Origin: CAZYVU01 sp964651435
GTDB lineage: Bacteria > Desulfobacterota > Syntrophorhabdia > Syntrophorhabdales > CAYQXL01
Length of the DNA: 64,000 nt
Assembly (NCBI GenBank): GCA_964651435.1
Contig: CAZYVU010000013.1
Location: 13,565-77,564, forward strand
Direction: 5' to 3'
In this document: piece after piece, positions 9,282-17,575 of the stretch
How positions within the stretch are numbered: the first letter of the stretch is position 1
Layout of the letters: each line of letters starts with the position of its first letter
Translations under genes and position numbers: made by a program
The notes under the pieces: model-generated
The model's database searches: none
What the model was told of the DNA's origin: nothing
Seen by the model: the letters and a program-made list of their open reading frames with translations, nothing else

Positions 9282-9468
9282 GGGAGAAGAGTTCGGAGTG
9301 GGGAGTTCGGAGTNNNNNNNNNNNNNNNNNNNNNNNNNNNNNNNNNNNNNNNNNNNNNNNNNNNNNNNNNNNNNNNNNNNNNNNNNNNNNNNNNNNNNNN
9401 NNNNNNNNNNNNNAGGCACCGCAGGTGAAGTTCTGAGGGAGAAGAGTTCGGAGTGGGGAGTTCGGAGT
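9259..9468. repeat. 55-bp direct duplication flanking a 100-N assembly gap
   Basis: Bases 9259-9313, covering the end of lemA and the first repeat units, reappear unchanged at 9414-9468. Between them are exactly 100 N (9314-9413). This is what a scaffolder produces when two contig ends overlap in a repeat but are not merged. The real sequence here is therefore probably shorter, and the lemA tail is probably not duplicated in the genome. Confidence 0.85.
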
Positions 9469-9517
9469 TCGGAGTTCGGAGTTCGGAGTGGGGAGTTCGG
9501 AGTGGGGCGTTCGGAGT
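9446..9517 (+). repeat. GAGTTCG / GAGTGGG 7-bp microsatellite array
   Basis: A tandem array of a 7-base unit, mostly GAGTTCG with some GAGTGGG and one GCGTTCG unit. It starts just after lemA and runs into the four-helix-bundle gene. The same motif in the opposite orientation occurs at 10014-10066 inside the TPM gene. Units are too short and no unique spacers are present, so it is not a CRISPR array. Confidence 0.85.
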
Positions 9518-9899
9518 GAGCGATGAGAGATTTGAGTTTGAGAATCTTTCTGTGTACGGGAAGGCTCTCGATTATGTAGATTTTGTCTACGATATGGCAA
9601 AGGCTTTGCCCGAGAGTGAGGCCTACGGTTTGGGTGATCAGATGAAGATGGCCGCTGTGTCCGTTGCGCTTAATATAGCCGAAGGCAGTGGAGGAAGCAA
9701 GGCCGAGTTCGTCCGGTTCCTCATGGTGTCGAGAAGATCGATTAGGGAATGTGTCGCCATAACGGAGATACTTACAAGAAGGCGATACATTGATGATGCC
9801 CTCCGCAAGGCATCTCGATCTTTGTGCATAGAACTCTCAAAGATGATCAATGGGCTGATCAAAGCAGTTAAAGAGAAGAGAGTAATCCAAAAGATATGA
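9516..9899 (+). CDS. Four-helix-bundle protein (23S rRNA intervening-sequence protein family)
   Basis: A protein of about 127 residues of the S23/four-helix-bundle family, recognised by the core LGDQMKMAAVSVALNIAEG and the helical segments around it. Members occur in rRNA intervening sequences and as isolated genes, and share a fold with the Avd accessory protein of diversity-generating retroelements. Their function is unknown. The reading frame extends upstream to 9453 only by translating the 7-base repeats (EFGVRSSE-like peptide), so I prefer the GTG at 9516. It ends by overlapping the ATG of the TPM gene by four bases. Its position between lemA and TPM genes, which are normally adjacent, and between oppositely oriented repeat arrays suggests insertion. 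Confidence 0.78.
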   Translation: MSDERFEFENLSVYGKALDYVDFVYDMAKALPESEAYGLGDQMKMAAVSVALNIAEGSGGSKAEFVRFLMVSRRSIRECVAITEILTRRRYIDDALRKASRSLCIELSKMINGLIKAVKEKRVIQKI

Positions 9900-10906
9900 C
9901 ATCGAAGCTGTTGAAGCGCAGGAAGCTGATTACGATTGTGTTTGCCGCATTGGCCTCTTTGCTTTTCGGCAGTCCATGGGATGTGCTGGAGCCCGTGGTT
10001 AGGTTTTATGTCTCCGAACTCCGAACTCCGAACTCCGAACCGTCTTCACGCCCCTCCGAACTCCGAACTCTTGCCCCGTTTCTCCGCTTCCCCGGCATCG
10101 CGCAGGCTGCCGACGTTCCTCCCCTCCGTGGCTACGTCAACGACTACGGGAGCATGATCTCTCAGGGGACGAGGACCCGGCTGGAGTCGGAGCTGAAGGC
10201 CTTCGAGGGGTCAGACTCGACGCAGCTCGTGGTGCTTACCGTGCCGTCGCTTGGGGGGGAGGCCCTGGAAGATTATTCTGTGCGCGTCGTCGAGGCCTGG
10301 AAGATAGGCCAAAAAGGGAAGGACAACGGCATCCTGCTCCTCGTGGCGAGCCAAGAACGGAGGATTCGCATTGAGGTGGGCAGGGGGCTCGAAGGGCGGC
10401 TGACCGATCTCATGGCAGGGAGGATCATTGACCTCGTCATCAAACCGCGATTCAAGAGAGGCGACTTTGACGGCGGCTTTGTGGCAGGCACCCATGCCCT
10501 CATCGATGCTGTGCGCGGTGAATTCAAGGCGGACCAGAAGAAGGCCCCTGCCGGGAGGGGGAGCAAGGTGTCTTTCGTCACACTCCTCATTTTCGGCGGC
10601 ATTGCGCTCCTCATTCTCGGTAACATCTCGCGCCCCCTCGGTGCCGCCGCCGGTGCCCTCGGGCTGCCTGCCGCCGCCTATCTGGCCATGGGGCCTCCGT
10701 TGATCTTTCTCGTCATTATCGGCCTTATCGGGCTGGTCATGGGTCTTCTGCTGCCTCTTCTCTTTTCCGGCGGCGGAGGCGGAGGCGGCTTCCGGCCCGG
10801 CGGGTTCTACGGAGGCGGTGGGGGATGGAGCAGCGGAGGCGACTCCGGCGGTTTCAGCGGCGGAGGCGGCGACTTTGGGGGCGGAGGGGCCTCAGGAGAC
10901 TGGTGA
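9896..10906 (+). CDS. TPM-domain (YgcG-like) membrane protein with repeat-encoded insertion
   Basis: A 336-residue protein. It has an N-terminal hydrophobic stretch (about residues 10-25), a TPM domain (about 75-205, starting at GYVNDYGSMIS), two membrane helices (about 225-285) and a Gly/Ser-rich tail (about 288-336) that is nearly all GGGG, GGFS and GGDFGG. TPM proteins with Gly-rich tails commonly pair with LemA. Between the N-terminal hydrophobic stretch and the TPM domain, residues about 42-63 (SELRTPNSE, then SELRTLAP) are encoded by a CGAACTC repeat block at 10014-10066, so the signal region has been lengthened by a microsatellite. A possible signal cleavage site follows at AQAADVPP. 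The gene overlaps both the four-helix-bundle gene and the next TPM gene. Confidence 0.85.
   Translation: MTSKLLKRRKLITIVFAALASLLFGSPWDVLEPVVRFYVSELRTPNSEPSSRPSELRTLAPFLRFPGIAQAADVPPLRGYVNDYGSMISQGTRTRLESELKAFEGSDSTQLVVLTVPSLGGEALEDYSVRVVEAWKIGQKGKDNGILLLVASQERRIRIEVGRGLEGRLTDLMAGRIIDLVIKPRFKRGDFDGGFVAGTHALIDAVRGEFKADQKKAPAGRGSKVSFVTLLIFGGIALLILGNISRPLGAAAGALGLPAAAYLAMGPPLIFLVIIGLIGLVMGLLLPLLFSGGGGGGGFRPGGFYGGGGGWSSGGDSGGFSGGGGDFGGGGASGDW
10014..10066 (-). repeat. Intragenic CGAACTC repeat block
   Basis: Copies of ACTCCGA, the reverse complement of the array at 9446-9517, lie within the TPM coding sequence and keep its reading frame. They encode the SELRTPNSE-type peptide. The two blocks face each other across the four-helix-bundle gene. 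Confidence 0.8.
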
Positions 10907-11556
10907 TGCAGGATCACGTTGCAACAGATCGATTCTTCAGTACAAAAGAGCAGGAGACGCTGAGGGTCTGCGTTCAGGACGTCGAGTCGCGCACGGCAGG
11001 CGAGATTGCCATCGTGGTGGTGGGGCGAAGCGGCAGGTATCGGGACTGCGAACTTCTTGGGGCCCTCTTTCTCGGCGGGCTCGCCGGCCTGATACTTGCC
11101 GAGATATTTTTCCATGGGTCCGCGTGGGCCTTCATTCCGTTGACCTTCTTCCTCTCCTTTCCCGGGCTTTACTTGTTTCGCAAGGTGCCTGCACTGGCAG
11201 TGCGTCTGGCCGGCGCCAGGCGTCGGGGACAGGCAGTGCGGGAGCGGGCCTTGCTTGCCTTTTACGAGAGGGGCCTCTATCGGACGCGCCACAGCACGGG
11301 CGTGCTGTTTTTTGTCTCCGTACTGGAGAGAAAGGTCTGGGTGCTGGCCGACAAGGGCATTTACGAAAAGATCACCCACGAGGCACTGAGCCGCCTGGCT
11401 CTCAAGGTGTCTAAGGGCATGAAAGAAGGACGGGCGCTTGCGGCCCTCTGCGAGGCCATTGAAGAGCTAGGCCGCGTTCTTACCCAGCACTTCCCCGTGG
11501 CGCCCGACGACCGCGACGAGCTGCCGAACAGCGTTATCTTCGAAAAAGGATTGTGA
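10906..11556 (+). CDS. TPM-domain membrane protein (second copy)
   Basis: A 216-residue protein. The TPM-like N-terminal part (ESRTAGEIAIVVV) is interrupted by two hydrophobic helices (about residues 42-62 and 68-85), and the domain resumes with HSTGVLFFVSVLERKVWVLAD and the YEKI segment. The start is the ATG at 10906, which overlaps the TGA of the preceding TPM gene; CAGGAGAC at 10893-10900 serves as ribosome binding site. The overlap indicates translational coupling within the lemA operon. The function of this class is not established. The gene ends six bases from the convergent PAS-GGDEF gene. Confidence 0.82.
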   Translation: MQDHVATDRFFSTKEQETLRVCVQDVESRTAGEIAIVVVGRSGRYRDCELLGALFLGGLAGLILAEIFFHGSAWAFIPLTFFLSFPGLYLFRKVPALAVRLAGARRRGQAVRERALLAFYERGLYRTRHSTGVLFFVSVLERKVWVLADKGIYEKITHEALSRLALKVSKGMKEGRALAALCEAIEELGRVLTQHFPVAPDDRDELPNSVIFEKGL

Positions 11557-11562
11557 CGGGCC

Positions 11563-13575
11563 TTACCCCTTCTCCGTTCCTGTCTGGTAGCGCTGGTAAC
11601 CGTTTCTCCCTCCCTGCTTCGCCCAGTACATTGCGATATCGGCGTTCTTGACGAGGGTGTCCGAGTCTGTGCCGTCTTCGGGAAAGACGGCCACCCCGAT
11701 GCTGGTCGTCACCCGGAGATCCTTTCCCTCGATGGAAAAGGGGGCCCGGAAGGTGTCGAGAAGCTTTCTTGCCACAAGATCGGCATCGCCGCCTTGCCGG
11801 ATGGCGGGCAAGAGGACGAGGAATTCGTCGCCGCCCATGCGGGCAAGCGTGTCGCTCTGTCGCAGAATGACGGTGACGCGGTCGCCGACGGCCTTCAGAA
11901 GTTCGTCCCCCACCTTGTGACCGAGGGTGTCGTTCACCTCTTTGAACCGGTCGAGGTCGAAGAGCATGACGGCAAGCTGTTGGCCGTAGCGGTTGGCGGT
12001 GGCCAGGGCGATGTTTAAGCGGTCGTAAAAGAGTGTCCGGTTGGGCAGGCTTGTAAGGGTATCGTGGGTGGCCAGATAGGAGAGCTGCAGTTCGTTAAAC
12101 TTCTGCTTCGTTATGTCCTCAACGAACATGAGCACCTTGCCCTCTCCCGACTCCATGAAGGGCATGCCGATAAAGTTCCGGATCGTTGTTCTCCTGCCGA
12201 AGTGGGAGGTGTACTCCACGGAGTCGAGGCGAAAGTGTTGGCCATCAAAGGCCTTTCTGACCTTTTCCGTGAGCCCCAGCCTCTGATAGTTGGAGAGCTG
12301 GAACACGTTCATGCTCAGTATCTGTTCGCGCGTTGCCCCGGAAATCTTCAGCATCTCGGGGTTGACGAACTCCACGCTGCCCGCTCTGTTAATGACGAGG
12401 ACGCCTATGGGCGCGTTTTCTATGATGTCCCGCATAGTTCTGTGGGAATTGGCCAGCGCCTCCTGAAACCGCTTCTGCTCCGTCACGTCGAGGAACGAGG
12501 CGATGCTTAACCGCGTACCGGGGATCATGGCAATGGTGGCAAAGAGATTTTTCGACGTGCCGAACCGGTCGATAAAGGTGAACTCATAGTTCCGTGGGGC
12601 GACGGCGGGATTTATCCTTCTGATCTGATGGTACTCGATGAGCCTTCTCGCATCCTCTCTTTCGACGAACTCGGAAAAACTCTTCTTGTTTTCGATGTCC
12701 TCGCGGCCATAGCCGGAGAGCGTCTCGAACTCCCTGTTGGCCATGGTGATCATGACGTTCTCGTCGACGATGACCGTAGCCGTTCCCGTCGTATCGAAGA
12801 TCGTGTGATATCTGGCCTCGGACTGTCGCAGCGATTCCTCCATGCGCCGCTGGGCGGAAATGTCCCTGATGATGCCCTGATAGCCCTCGATGGACCCGTC
12901 GGCAGCGCGGCGGACCGTGGCCGTAAGGAGGCAATCCATGGCTGTTCCGTCAATCTTTTTGAGGATTACCTCAAAGTCTCGCGCCGATCCGTGGGTTGTC
13001 ATCTCCGCTTGAAAGCGGTTCCGCTCGGCGGGGCTGAAGTATGTGTCCGAGGCCCTCAATGAGGCGAGGCGCTCCCTGCTGCACCCAATCAGCTCCAGGA
13101 ATGCCCCGTTCACATCGACAAAAGAACCGTCGGTTCTGTTGATGAAGATGGCGTCCCGGGAGTCCTCAAAAAGCACCCTAAACTTTTCCTCGCTCAGCCT
13201 CAGAGCCTCTTCGGCTATTCGCCGTTCCGTGACATTGGAGAGAATGGTCACCGACTTCCCGTCGTCGAGGAGAAAGGGTCTGAAATCGACTATCTTGACG
13301 CCGCCATCCCTGCACGTGACGGTGAACTGGCGGTCCACGCCCCTATGCGTCACATCCTCCTTCCAGAACCGTATGACCTCCTGTCTGTACGTGGGGTCAG
13401 GGTAGGCTTTGGAGAGCCACGTGCTGCCGTTTGGTGTATCCTCAGGCGCGTATCCTGTGATGTTCGTGAACTCCGGGTTCATGTAAAGAAAGGTGCCGTC
13501 CTTATCCGCAAGGATGATGCCGTAGGGTGCTTTTTCAAGGATGGCGTAACAGACATGAAGATTGACGGGCAGCAT
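11563..13575 (-). CDS. Four-PAS diguanylate cyclase
   Basis: A 670-residue protein without membrane segments. Four PAS domains (about residues 8-120, 127-245, 250-370 and 376-495) precede a GGDEF domain with GGDEF at 581-585. An RQSD inhibitory site lies five residues before that signature, so it should be an active, feedback-controlled c-di-GMP synthase. The final PAS joins the cyclase through the short linker THDTLTSLPNR. The gene is transcribed alone, convergent with the TPM operon. The multiple PAS domains suggest several small-ligand or redox inputs, but no cofactor can be assigned from sequence. Confidence 0.87.
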   Translation of the reverse strand: MLPVNLHVCYAILEKAPYGIILADKDGTFLYMNPEFTNITGYAPEDTPNGSTWLSKAYPDPTYRQEVIRFWKEDVTHRGVDRQFTVTCRDGGVKIVDFRPFLLDDGKSVTILSNVTERRIAEEALRLSEEKFRVLFEDSRDAIFINRTDGSFVDVNGAFLELIGCSRERLASLRASDTYFSPAERNRFQAEMTTHGSARDFEVILKKIDGTAMDCLLTATVRRAADGSIEGYQGIIRDISAQRRMEESLRQSEARYHTIFDTTGTATVIVDENVMITMANREFETLSGYGREDIENKKSFSEFVEREDARRLIEYHQIRRINPAVAPRNYEFTFIDRFGTSKNLFATIAMIPGTRLSIASFLDVTEQKRFQEALANSHRTMRDIIENAPIGVLVINRAGSVEFVNPEMLKISGATREQILSMNVFQLSNYQRLGLTEKVRKAFDGQHFRLDSVEYTSHFGRRTTIRNFIGMPFMESGEGKVLMFVEDITKQKFNELQLSYLATHDTLTSLPNRTLFYDRLNIALATANRYGQQLAVMLFDLDRFKEVNDTLGHKVGDELLKAVGDRVTVILRQSDTLARMGGDEFLVLLPAIRQGGDADLVARKLLDTFRAPFSIEGKDLRVTTSIGVAVFPEDGTDSDTLVKNADIAMYWAKQGGRNGYQRYQTGTEKG

Positions 13576-13662
13576 GGGTCAACCCCCCCTTATTTGGTGA
13601 CAGAATTTTGGTGATGAATGGCGGCCGTGCCCCCTTTCGGGGTGTGGCGAAGAGGGCCTCAG

Positions 13663-13690
13663 AAAAAGGGCTGCCCGAGAGCAGCCCTTT
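13663..13690 (-). terminator. Rho-independent terminator after the thiolase/DUF35 operon
   Basis: On the minus strand AAGGGCTGC, a short TCTCGG loop and GCAGCCC are followed by a run of T. It lies just after the stop of the DUF35 gene. Confidence 0.82.
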
Positions 13691-13706
13691 GTATTCAGGC
13701 GGCCGC

Positions 13707-14120
13707 TCAGGCCTTGTAAATCTCGAACGACTTCTGTCCGTCGTCGTAGCCCAACGGCCGGACGGAGACATCCATACCCACCTTAATATCCTCGGGCTTC
13801 AGGTCTCCCGCCAACCTTGCGAAAAGCTTGAGTCCCTGACCGAAGTCTACGACGCCCATGGTGTAGGGGCAGTCTTTTTCAAAGCCGAAGGGGGCGTAGT
13901 AGGCAATCGTGAAAGTCTCAAGCGTACCCTTCGCCGGCACTGCGAACCAATCCATATCTTTTGAAAAACAGCTCGCGCAGTCGGACCGTGGGGGGAAGAA
14001 TTTGGCGCCGCACTGCTTGCACACTGTACCCTCGACCTTTCCTTCGGCCAACAAGTCAACGAACTTGGCGGTTTTCGTAACCCCCGTGAAGCTTTTTCTA
14101 CCAAACTTTTCAAAACCCAT
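13707..14120 (-). CDS. DUF35 zinc-ribbon/OB-fold acyl-CoA-associated protein
   Basis: A 137-residue protein with an N-terminal helix, a rubredoxin-like zinc ribbon (CKQCG then CASC) and a C-terminal OB-fold containing the FTIAYY and MGVVDF strands. DUF35 proteins pair with thiolases of the SCP2 type, where they help form or stabilise the active complex; BbsA of the anaerobic toluene pathway is a characterised relative. Here the partner is the thiolase immediately upstream, three bases away, and a terminator follows, so the two form a two-gene unit. The substrate is unknown. In this setting a beta-oxoacyl-CoA from aromatic or alicyclic acid breakdown is a reasonable guess. Confidence 0.85.
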   Translation of the reverse strand: MGFEKFGRKSFTGVTKTAKFVDLLAEGKVEGTVCKQCGAKFFPPRSDCASCFSKDMDWFAVPAKGTLETFTIAYYAPFGFEKDCPYTMGVVDFGQGLKLFARLAGDLKPEDIKVGMDVSVRPLGYDDGQKSFEIYKA

Positions 14121-14123
14121 CTG

Positions 14124-15305
14124 TCACCTCCCGAATATAGTAACGTTGCCGTAAAGTCCTACGCCGCCCACATTGTGCACCAAGCCGATGTCGGGATCGC
14201 CCGGAACCTGCATGGGACCTGCCTCTCCGCGGAGCTGGAGAACGATGGTGCGGATCTGCGACCCGCCTGTTGCGCCGATGGGATGTCCCTTGGAGAGCAG
14301 GCCTCCGTCGACGTTGACCGGTATACGGCCCTCTTTGTAGGTGGCTTTTTCGCGGATAAGCTGCTTGCCGTCGCCCATAGGGGCAAATCCGAGGCCCTCG
14401 TAGGCCATGATCTCGGCGATGGTAAAGCAGTCGTGTACTTCAGCCACTTTGACGTCCTTGGCCGTAATGCCGGCCATTTTGTAGGCCTCTGACGCAGCAC
14501 CGTAACCGACGCTCAAGCCCTTGGCAAAGTCGGGCCTCGCAGCCATGTTGACGGCCTCCGATGCGGCGCCTATGCCGAGAATCCAGATGGGTTTCTTGGA
14601 AAAGGCCTTTGCCTTCTCTGCATTGGCCAAAATAACGCAGGAGCTGCCGTCTGCGTTGGCGCAGGCGTCGCCGACCCTGAGGGGCCACGCAACCGGCCCG
14701 GCCATCCGTGCATCGGGATTGTTGGGATCAAAATCAGAAGGCTTGACGCCCTTGCGGTAGACCGCCCTTTCGTTGGTCTGGCCGTAAGTGCCCGATTTGA
14801 CGCGGACGTTCATAAGGTCGTCGTGCGTCAGCCCGTTCTTGGCCATGTAGGCCTGTGCGTACAGTGCATAGTATGCCGGCATCATGGTGCCGAACGGCGC
14901 TTCCCACTGGATATCGGCGCCCCGGCCCATTCTTTCCTGCGACTCGGCGGACGTAATCTCCGACATCTTCTGGAATCCCAGCACGACGACCACATCGTGA
15001 AGCCCGGCCTTGATCATGCTGTAGGCCACTTTTACGCCGGTGCTGCTGGAGGAGCAGACCGTTTCTACGTAGAACGTGGGCTGAGGAATGAGCCCGAGAT
15101 ACTCGGCGAGAACGCCGGCCGGCGATCTCTGCTTGTCGTATTCCGGTGCCGAGCAGAAGATCGAGGCGCCGACGTCTTTCTGTGCAATGCCGGCGTCCTG
15201 CATAGCCTCCCTGAATGCTTCAAAGGCCAGCTCGCGAATCGAGCCTTCGTAGCCTCTGACAAAGTAACTTTGACCGACTCCGATTACTGCAACATCATTT
15301 GCCAT
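14124..15305 (-). CDS. SCP2-type thiolase (acetyl-CoA acetyltransferase family)
   Basis: A 393-residue protein of the non-specific lipid-transfer/SCP2 thiolase group. The nucleophilic cysteine is in VETVCSSSSTG, the catalytic histidines lie in VHDCFTIAE and KGHPIGATGG, and the C-terminus ends HNVGGVGLYGN, without the second catalytic cysteine found in classical degradative thiolases. It is expected to cleave, or less likely condense, beta-oxoacyl-CoA esters together with the DUF35 protein. The ATG has a good GGAGG site in the upstream minus-strand sequence. The pair lies about 8 kb before the bam genes, compatible with a role in aromatic-acid catabolism, though this is not demonstrated. Confidence 0.86.
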   Translation of the reverse strand: MANDVAVIGVGQSYFVRGYEGSIRELAFEAFREAMQDAGIAQKDVGASIFCSAPEYDKQRSPAGVLAEYLGLIPQPTFYVETVCSSSSTGVKVAYSMIKAGLHDVVVVLGFQKMSEITSAESQERMGRGADIQWEAPFGTMMPAYYALYAQAYMAKNGLTHDDLMNVRVKSGTYGQTNERAVYRKGVKPSDFDPNNPDARMAGPVAWPLRVGDACANADGSSCVILANAEKAKAFSKKPIWILGIGAASEAVNMAARPDFAKGLSVGYGAASEAYKMAGITAKDVKVAEVHDCFTIAEIMAYEGLGFAPMGDGKQLIREKATYKEGRIPVNVDGGLLSKGHPIGATGGSQIRTIVLQLRGEAGPMQVPGDPDIGLVHNVGGVGLYGNVTIFGR

Positions 15306-15328
15306 AAATCCCTCCTTCTCTTATATTG

Positions 15329-16330
15329 TTATTGCGTTTTCTTACCCCGTTGGTACATCATAACATAACGGTTATGCTCATTCATCTTTTTTGAGAAAAC
15401 GTGGCTGCCGTCGTTCTTGGAGACAAAATAGAGATAATCTGTTTTCGCCGGATAAAGGGCTGCAAGTATTGAATTTTTATCTGGGTTTGCTATAGGACCC
15501 CGGGGGAGGCCCGTGATCCGGTATGTGTTGTACGGGGTAGGCGTGCGAAGATCCGTCTTGGTGATCGGTTGGCCGAATTTTCCCGTGCCGTAGACGACGG
15601 TGGGGTCGCAGTCGAGGGTCATGTTTTTAGCGAGCCGGTTATGAAATACGGCTGAGATGAGGGGTTTTTCGCCGGCTATCTTTGCCTCCCGCTCGATCAT
15701 GGAGGCCAACGTAAGGGTCTTGTGCCTGTCGAGCCGAAGGTCTTTCATGCGGGCCTGTATGGAGGGATCGTCAAAGATCCTCAGCGTTCTCCGGGCTATC
15801 TTCTCCAGAAAGCGGCCTAGGTCAATCTCCCTGCTGTAATGGTAGGTGTCGGGCGCGAGATATCCTTCCGGTGTGGCGTCTCCGATGCCGAGCCGCCCGC
15901 TCAGGTCCCCGTCCAGGGCCACGCGGAGAAACTCCGGCGCGTCGGCGATGCCCGCCTCTTCCGACCGGCGGGCTACGTCATAAATGTTGTCGCCTTCGCG
16001 GATGGTCAAGACGTAGATGTTTCGATGCCCCCGCACCATTTTGAAAACGATCCGGGGTATGGACATGGCCCCTGACAGTGTATATTCCCCGGCCATGAGA
16101 CGGCCCCGGTAGGGAAGGGCAAAAAGGGTGAAGGCACCGGAGGAGCGGATGAGCCCCTCCCTTTTTAGCTGGCGTCCGATCTCCAGAAGCCCCGTACCGC
16201 TGCGGATAACCACGAGTCGCTCCGCAGGCCCTCCGTCTGCGGGAAGGTTAACGACGAGGCCGAGAACCATGAGGGCGAGGCAGAGGGTGACGAAGATGGA
16301 AACGGCTTTGCTAAGGGTTTTGGCGGGCAT
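15329..16330 (-). CDS. mltG: Endolytic murein transglycosylase MltG
   Basis: A 333-residue YceG/MltG protein: one N-terminal membrane helix (about residues 9-28), a LysM-like segment (VVIRSGTGLLEIG) and the catalytic domain with the active-site glutamate in MIEREAK. The C-terminal TPYNTYRITGLPRGPIANP block is diagnostic. It cuts nascent peptidoglycan strands and sets glycan length. The start overlaps the end of ruvX by 20 bases, so the two are translationally coupled; ruvX-mltG neighbourhoods are common in bacteria. Length and motifs are complete. Confidence 0.93.
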   Translation of the reverse strand: MPAKTLSKAVSIFVTLCLALMVLGLVVNLPADGGPAERLVVIRSGTGLLEIGRQLKREGLIRSSGAFTLFALPYRGRLMAGEYTLSGAMSIPRIVFKMVRGHRNIYVLTIREGDNIYDVARRSEEAGIADAPEFLRVALDGDLSGRLGIGDATPEGYLAPDTYHYSREIDLGRFLEKIARRTLRIFDDPSIQARMKDLRLDRHKTLTLASMIEREAKIAGEKPLISAVFHNRLAKNMTLDCDPTVVYGTGKFGQPITKTDLRTPTPYNTYRITGLPRGPIANPDKNSILAALYPAKTDYLYFVSKNDGSHVFSKKMNEHNRYVMMYQRGKKTQ

Positions 16331-16727
16331 CGAGATAACCCTGAAGTATGATCTGGGCGGCCATGACGTCTACAAACTTCTTCCGTTTCTTTTGATTCAT
16401 CTGGGCCAGATCGAATATGCGGTGCGCCTCGTTGGTGCTGAACCTCTCGTCCCAAAGGATGACGGGAAGGGAGAGCCGGTCCCGGATTCGGTCGGCAAGA
16501 TCCATGATCCCCTGGGCCCGCTTTCCTACGGTGCCGTCGAGGTTTCTCGGCAGGCCGAGCACGACGGCACCGACGGCGTGCTCCGTCGCAAGGGCGGCCA
16601 GTTCGGACAGATCGCTCTCAAGGGTGCCCCTGCGGTAAAGCTTGAGCCCCTGGGCTATGCTGCCCGTTGGGTCGGACAGGGCGATACCGATCTTCTTGTC
16701 GCCGACATCGAGGCCGAGGGTGCGCAT
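16311..16727 (-). CDS. ruvX: Putative pre-16S rRNA nuclease / Holliday junction resolvase YqgF
   Basis: A 138-residue RuvX/YqgF protein with the RNase H-like strand LGLDVGDKKIGIALSD at the N-terminus and the later catalytic segments VVLGLPRNLDG, WDERFST and VDVMAAQIILQ. In E. coli YqgF takes part in 16S rRNA 5' end maturation. It is the first gene of a ruvX-mltG unit and is divergent from the GNAT gene; the intergenic space holds the promoter of the latter. All family motifs are present. Confidence 0.93.
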   Translation of the reverse strand: MRTLGLDVGDKKIGIALSDPTGSIAQGLKLYRRGTLESDLSELAALATEHAVGAVVLGLPRNLDGTVGKRAQGIMDLADRIRDRLSLPVILWDERFSTNEAHRIFDLAQMNQKKRKKFVDVMAAQIILQGYLDARQNP

Positions 16728-16781
16728 GGTCTGCTATTATAGCAGGTTTGCCGCCCCGTGAAAACCTGTACGGCGTGCTTC

Positions 16782-16809
16782 TTGACAAGTGCCCAGCGGC
16801 TGATATACT
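16782..16809 (+). promoter_or_regulatory. Sigma-70 promoter for the GNAT gene
   Basis: TTGACA at 16782-16787 and TATACT at 16804-16809 with a 16-base spacer. GGGAGG at 16834-16839 then precedes the ATG at 16849. Confidence 0.7.
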
Positions 16810-16848
16810 TGAAATCAGCGATTCAGAACAGTATGGGAGGCGCTGCCG

Positions 16849-17292
16849 ATGGATCTGATGGAGCCGGTCAAGCTAAGAATCCTGACGATAAAGGACCTCG
16901 ACTCGGTTGCCGAGATAGACTTTTCCCTTCTGGGAAAGATGAGGAAGACGTACTGGGAGACGAGGCTCGAGAGGGTCGAAACGTCAGGCGTGCCTTCCCT
17001 TGCGGCGGAAGTGGACGGCAAAGTGATCGGATTTATCCTCGGAAACGCCAGCGGATGGGAGTATGGAATCCCGGACAATGTGGGCTGGATCGATACCTTG
17101 GGGGTCATCAAAGCCTTTCAGAAGCAGGGCGTTGCCCGTCTGCTTTTCAATGAAATGGTCTCCATGTTCAGGAAGGTGGGCGTCGATACCCTCTACGTTT
17201 TTGTCAACTGGCGTGACTGGGACCTCCTCATGTTTTTTGACAGGATGGGTTTTAAGAGGGGCGAGATGATCAACCTGGAGATGAAGATTTAG
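16849..17292 (+). CDS. GNAT-family N-acetyltransferase
   Basis: A 147-residue protein of the GNAT fold, similar to RimI-type enzymes. The acetyl-CoA binding region is the segment LGVIKAFQKQGVARLL (usual pattern Q-x-x-G-x-A), preceded by the strand GFILGNA and followed by LYVFVNWRDWDLLMFFDRMGFKRGEM. The substrate cannot be predicted; RimI-like proteins acetylate protein N-termini or small amines. It is a single-gene unit with its own promoter and a well-placed ribosome binding site, and 283 bases separate it from the glutamine synthetase gene. Confidence 0.83.
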   Translation: MDLMEPVKLRILTIKDLDSVAEIDFSLLGKMRKTYWETRLERVETSGVPSLAAEVDGKVIGFILGNASGWEYGIPDNVGWIDTLGVIKAFQKQGVARLLFNEMVSMFRKVGVDTLYVFVNWRDWDLLMFFDRMGFKRGEMINLEMKI

Positions 17293-17343
17293 GCCGCCAT
17301 TGGGCTGTGCGGGCGCTTTCTTGCGGTTCCGGGACGCCGGCGG

Positions 17344-17373
17344 TTGACATCTCGCGACATTTTCGACTTGTAT
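17344..17373 (+). promoter_or_regulatory. Possible promoter for glutamine synthetase
   Basis: TTGACA at 17344-17349 and TTGTAT at 17368-17373 with an 18-base spacer, about 200 bases before the coding start. The -10 match is weak and no NtrC or sigma-54 site is evident by eye. The rest of 17293-17575 shows nothing else I can name. Confidence 0.35.
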
Positions 17374-17575
17374 GAACAGTAATCCACAGGTAGGTCTGCA
17401 CATCGGCGTGCAATGAGCTTCATGCCCTCAACGTCTTCGAGGGATTTCCAGAACAGCGAACGGAACAGCAGAGAGAGCGACGGACCGTCGGTCCCGCCCG
17501 GCCTATGGGCGGCGCATACAGGGCGATGGTTCAGCGGTCAGCATATGTCGACACTTTACATAAGAGGAGAAGGTC

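Noticed and set aside
9446..9517. CRISPR-like array
   Set aside because: The units are 7 bases with no unique spacers, and no cas genes are in the window.
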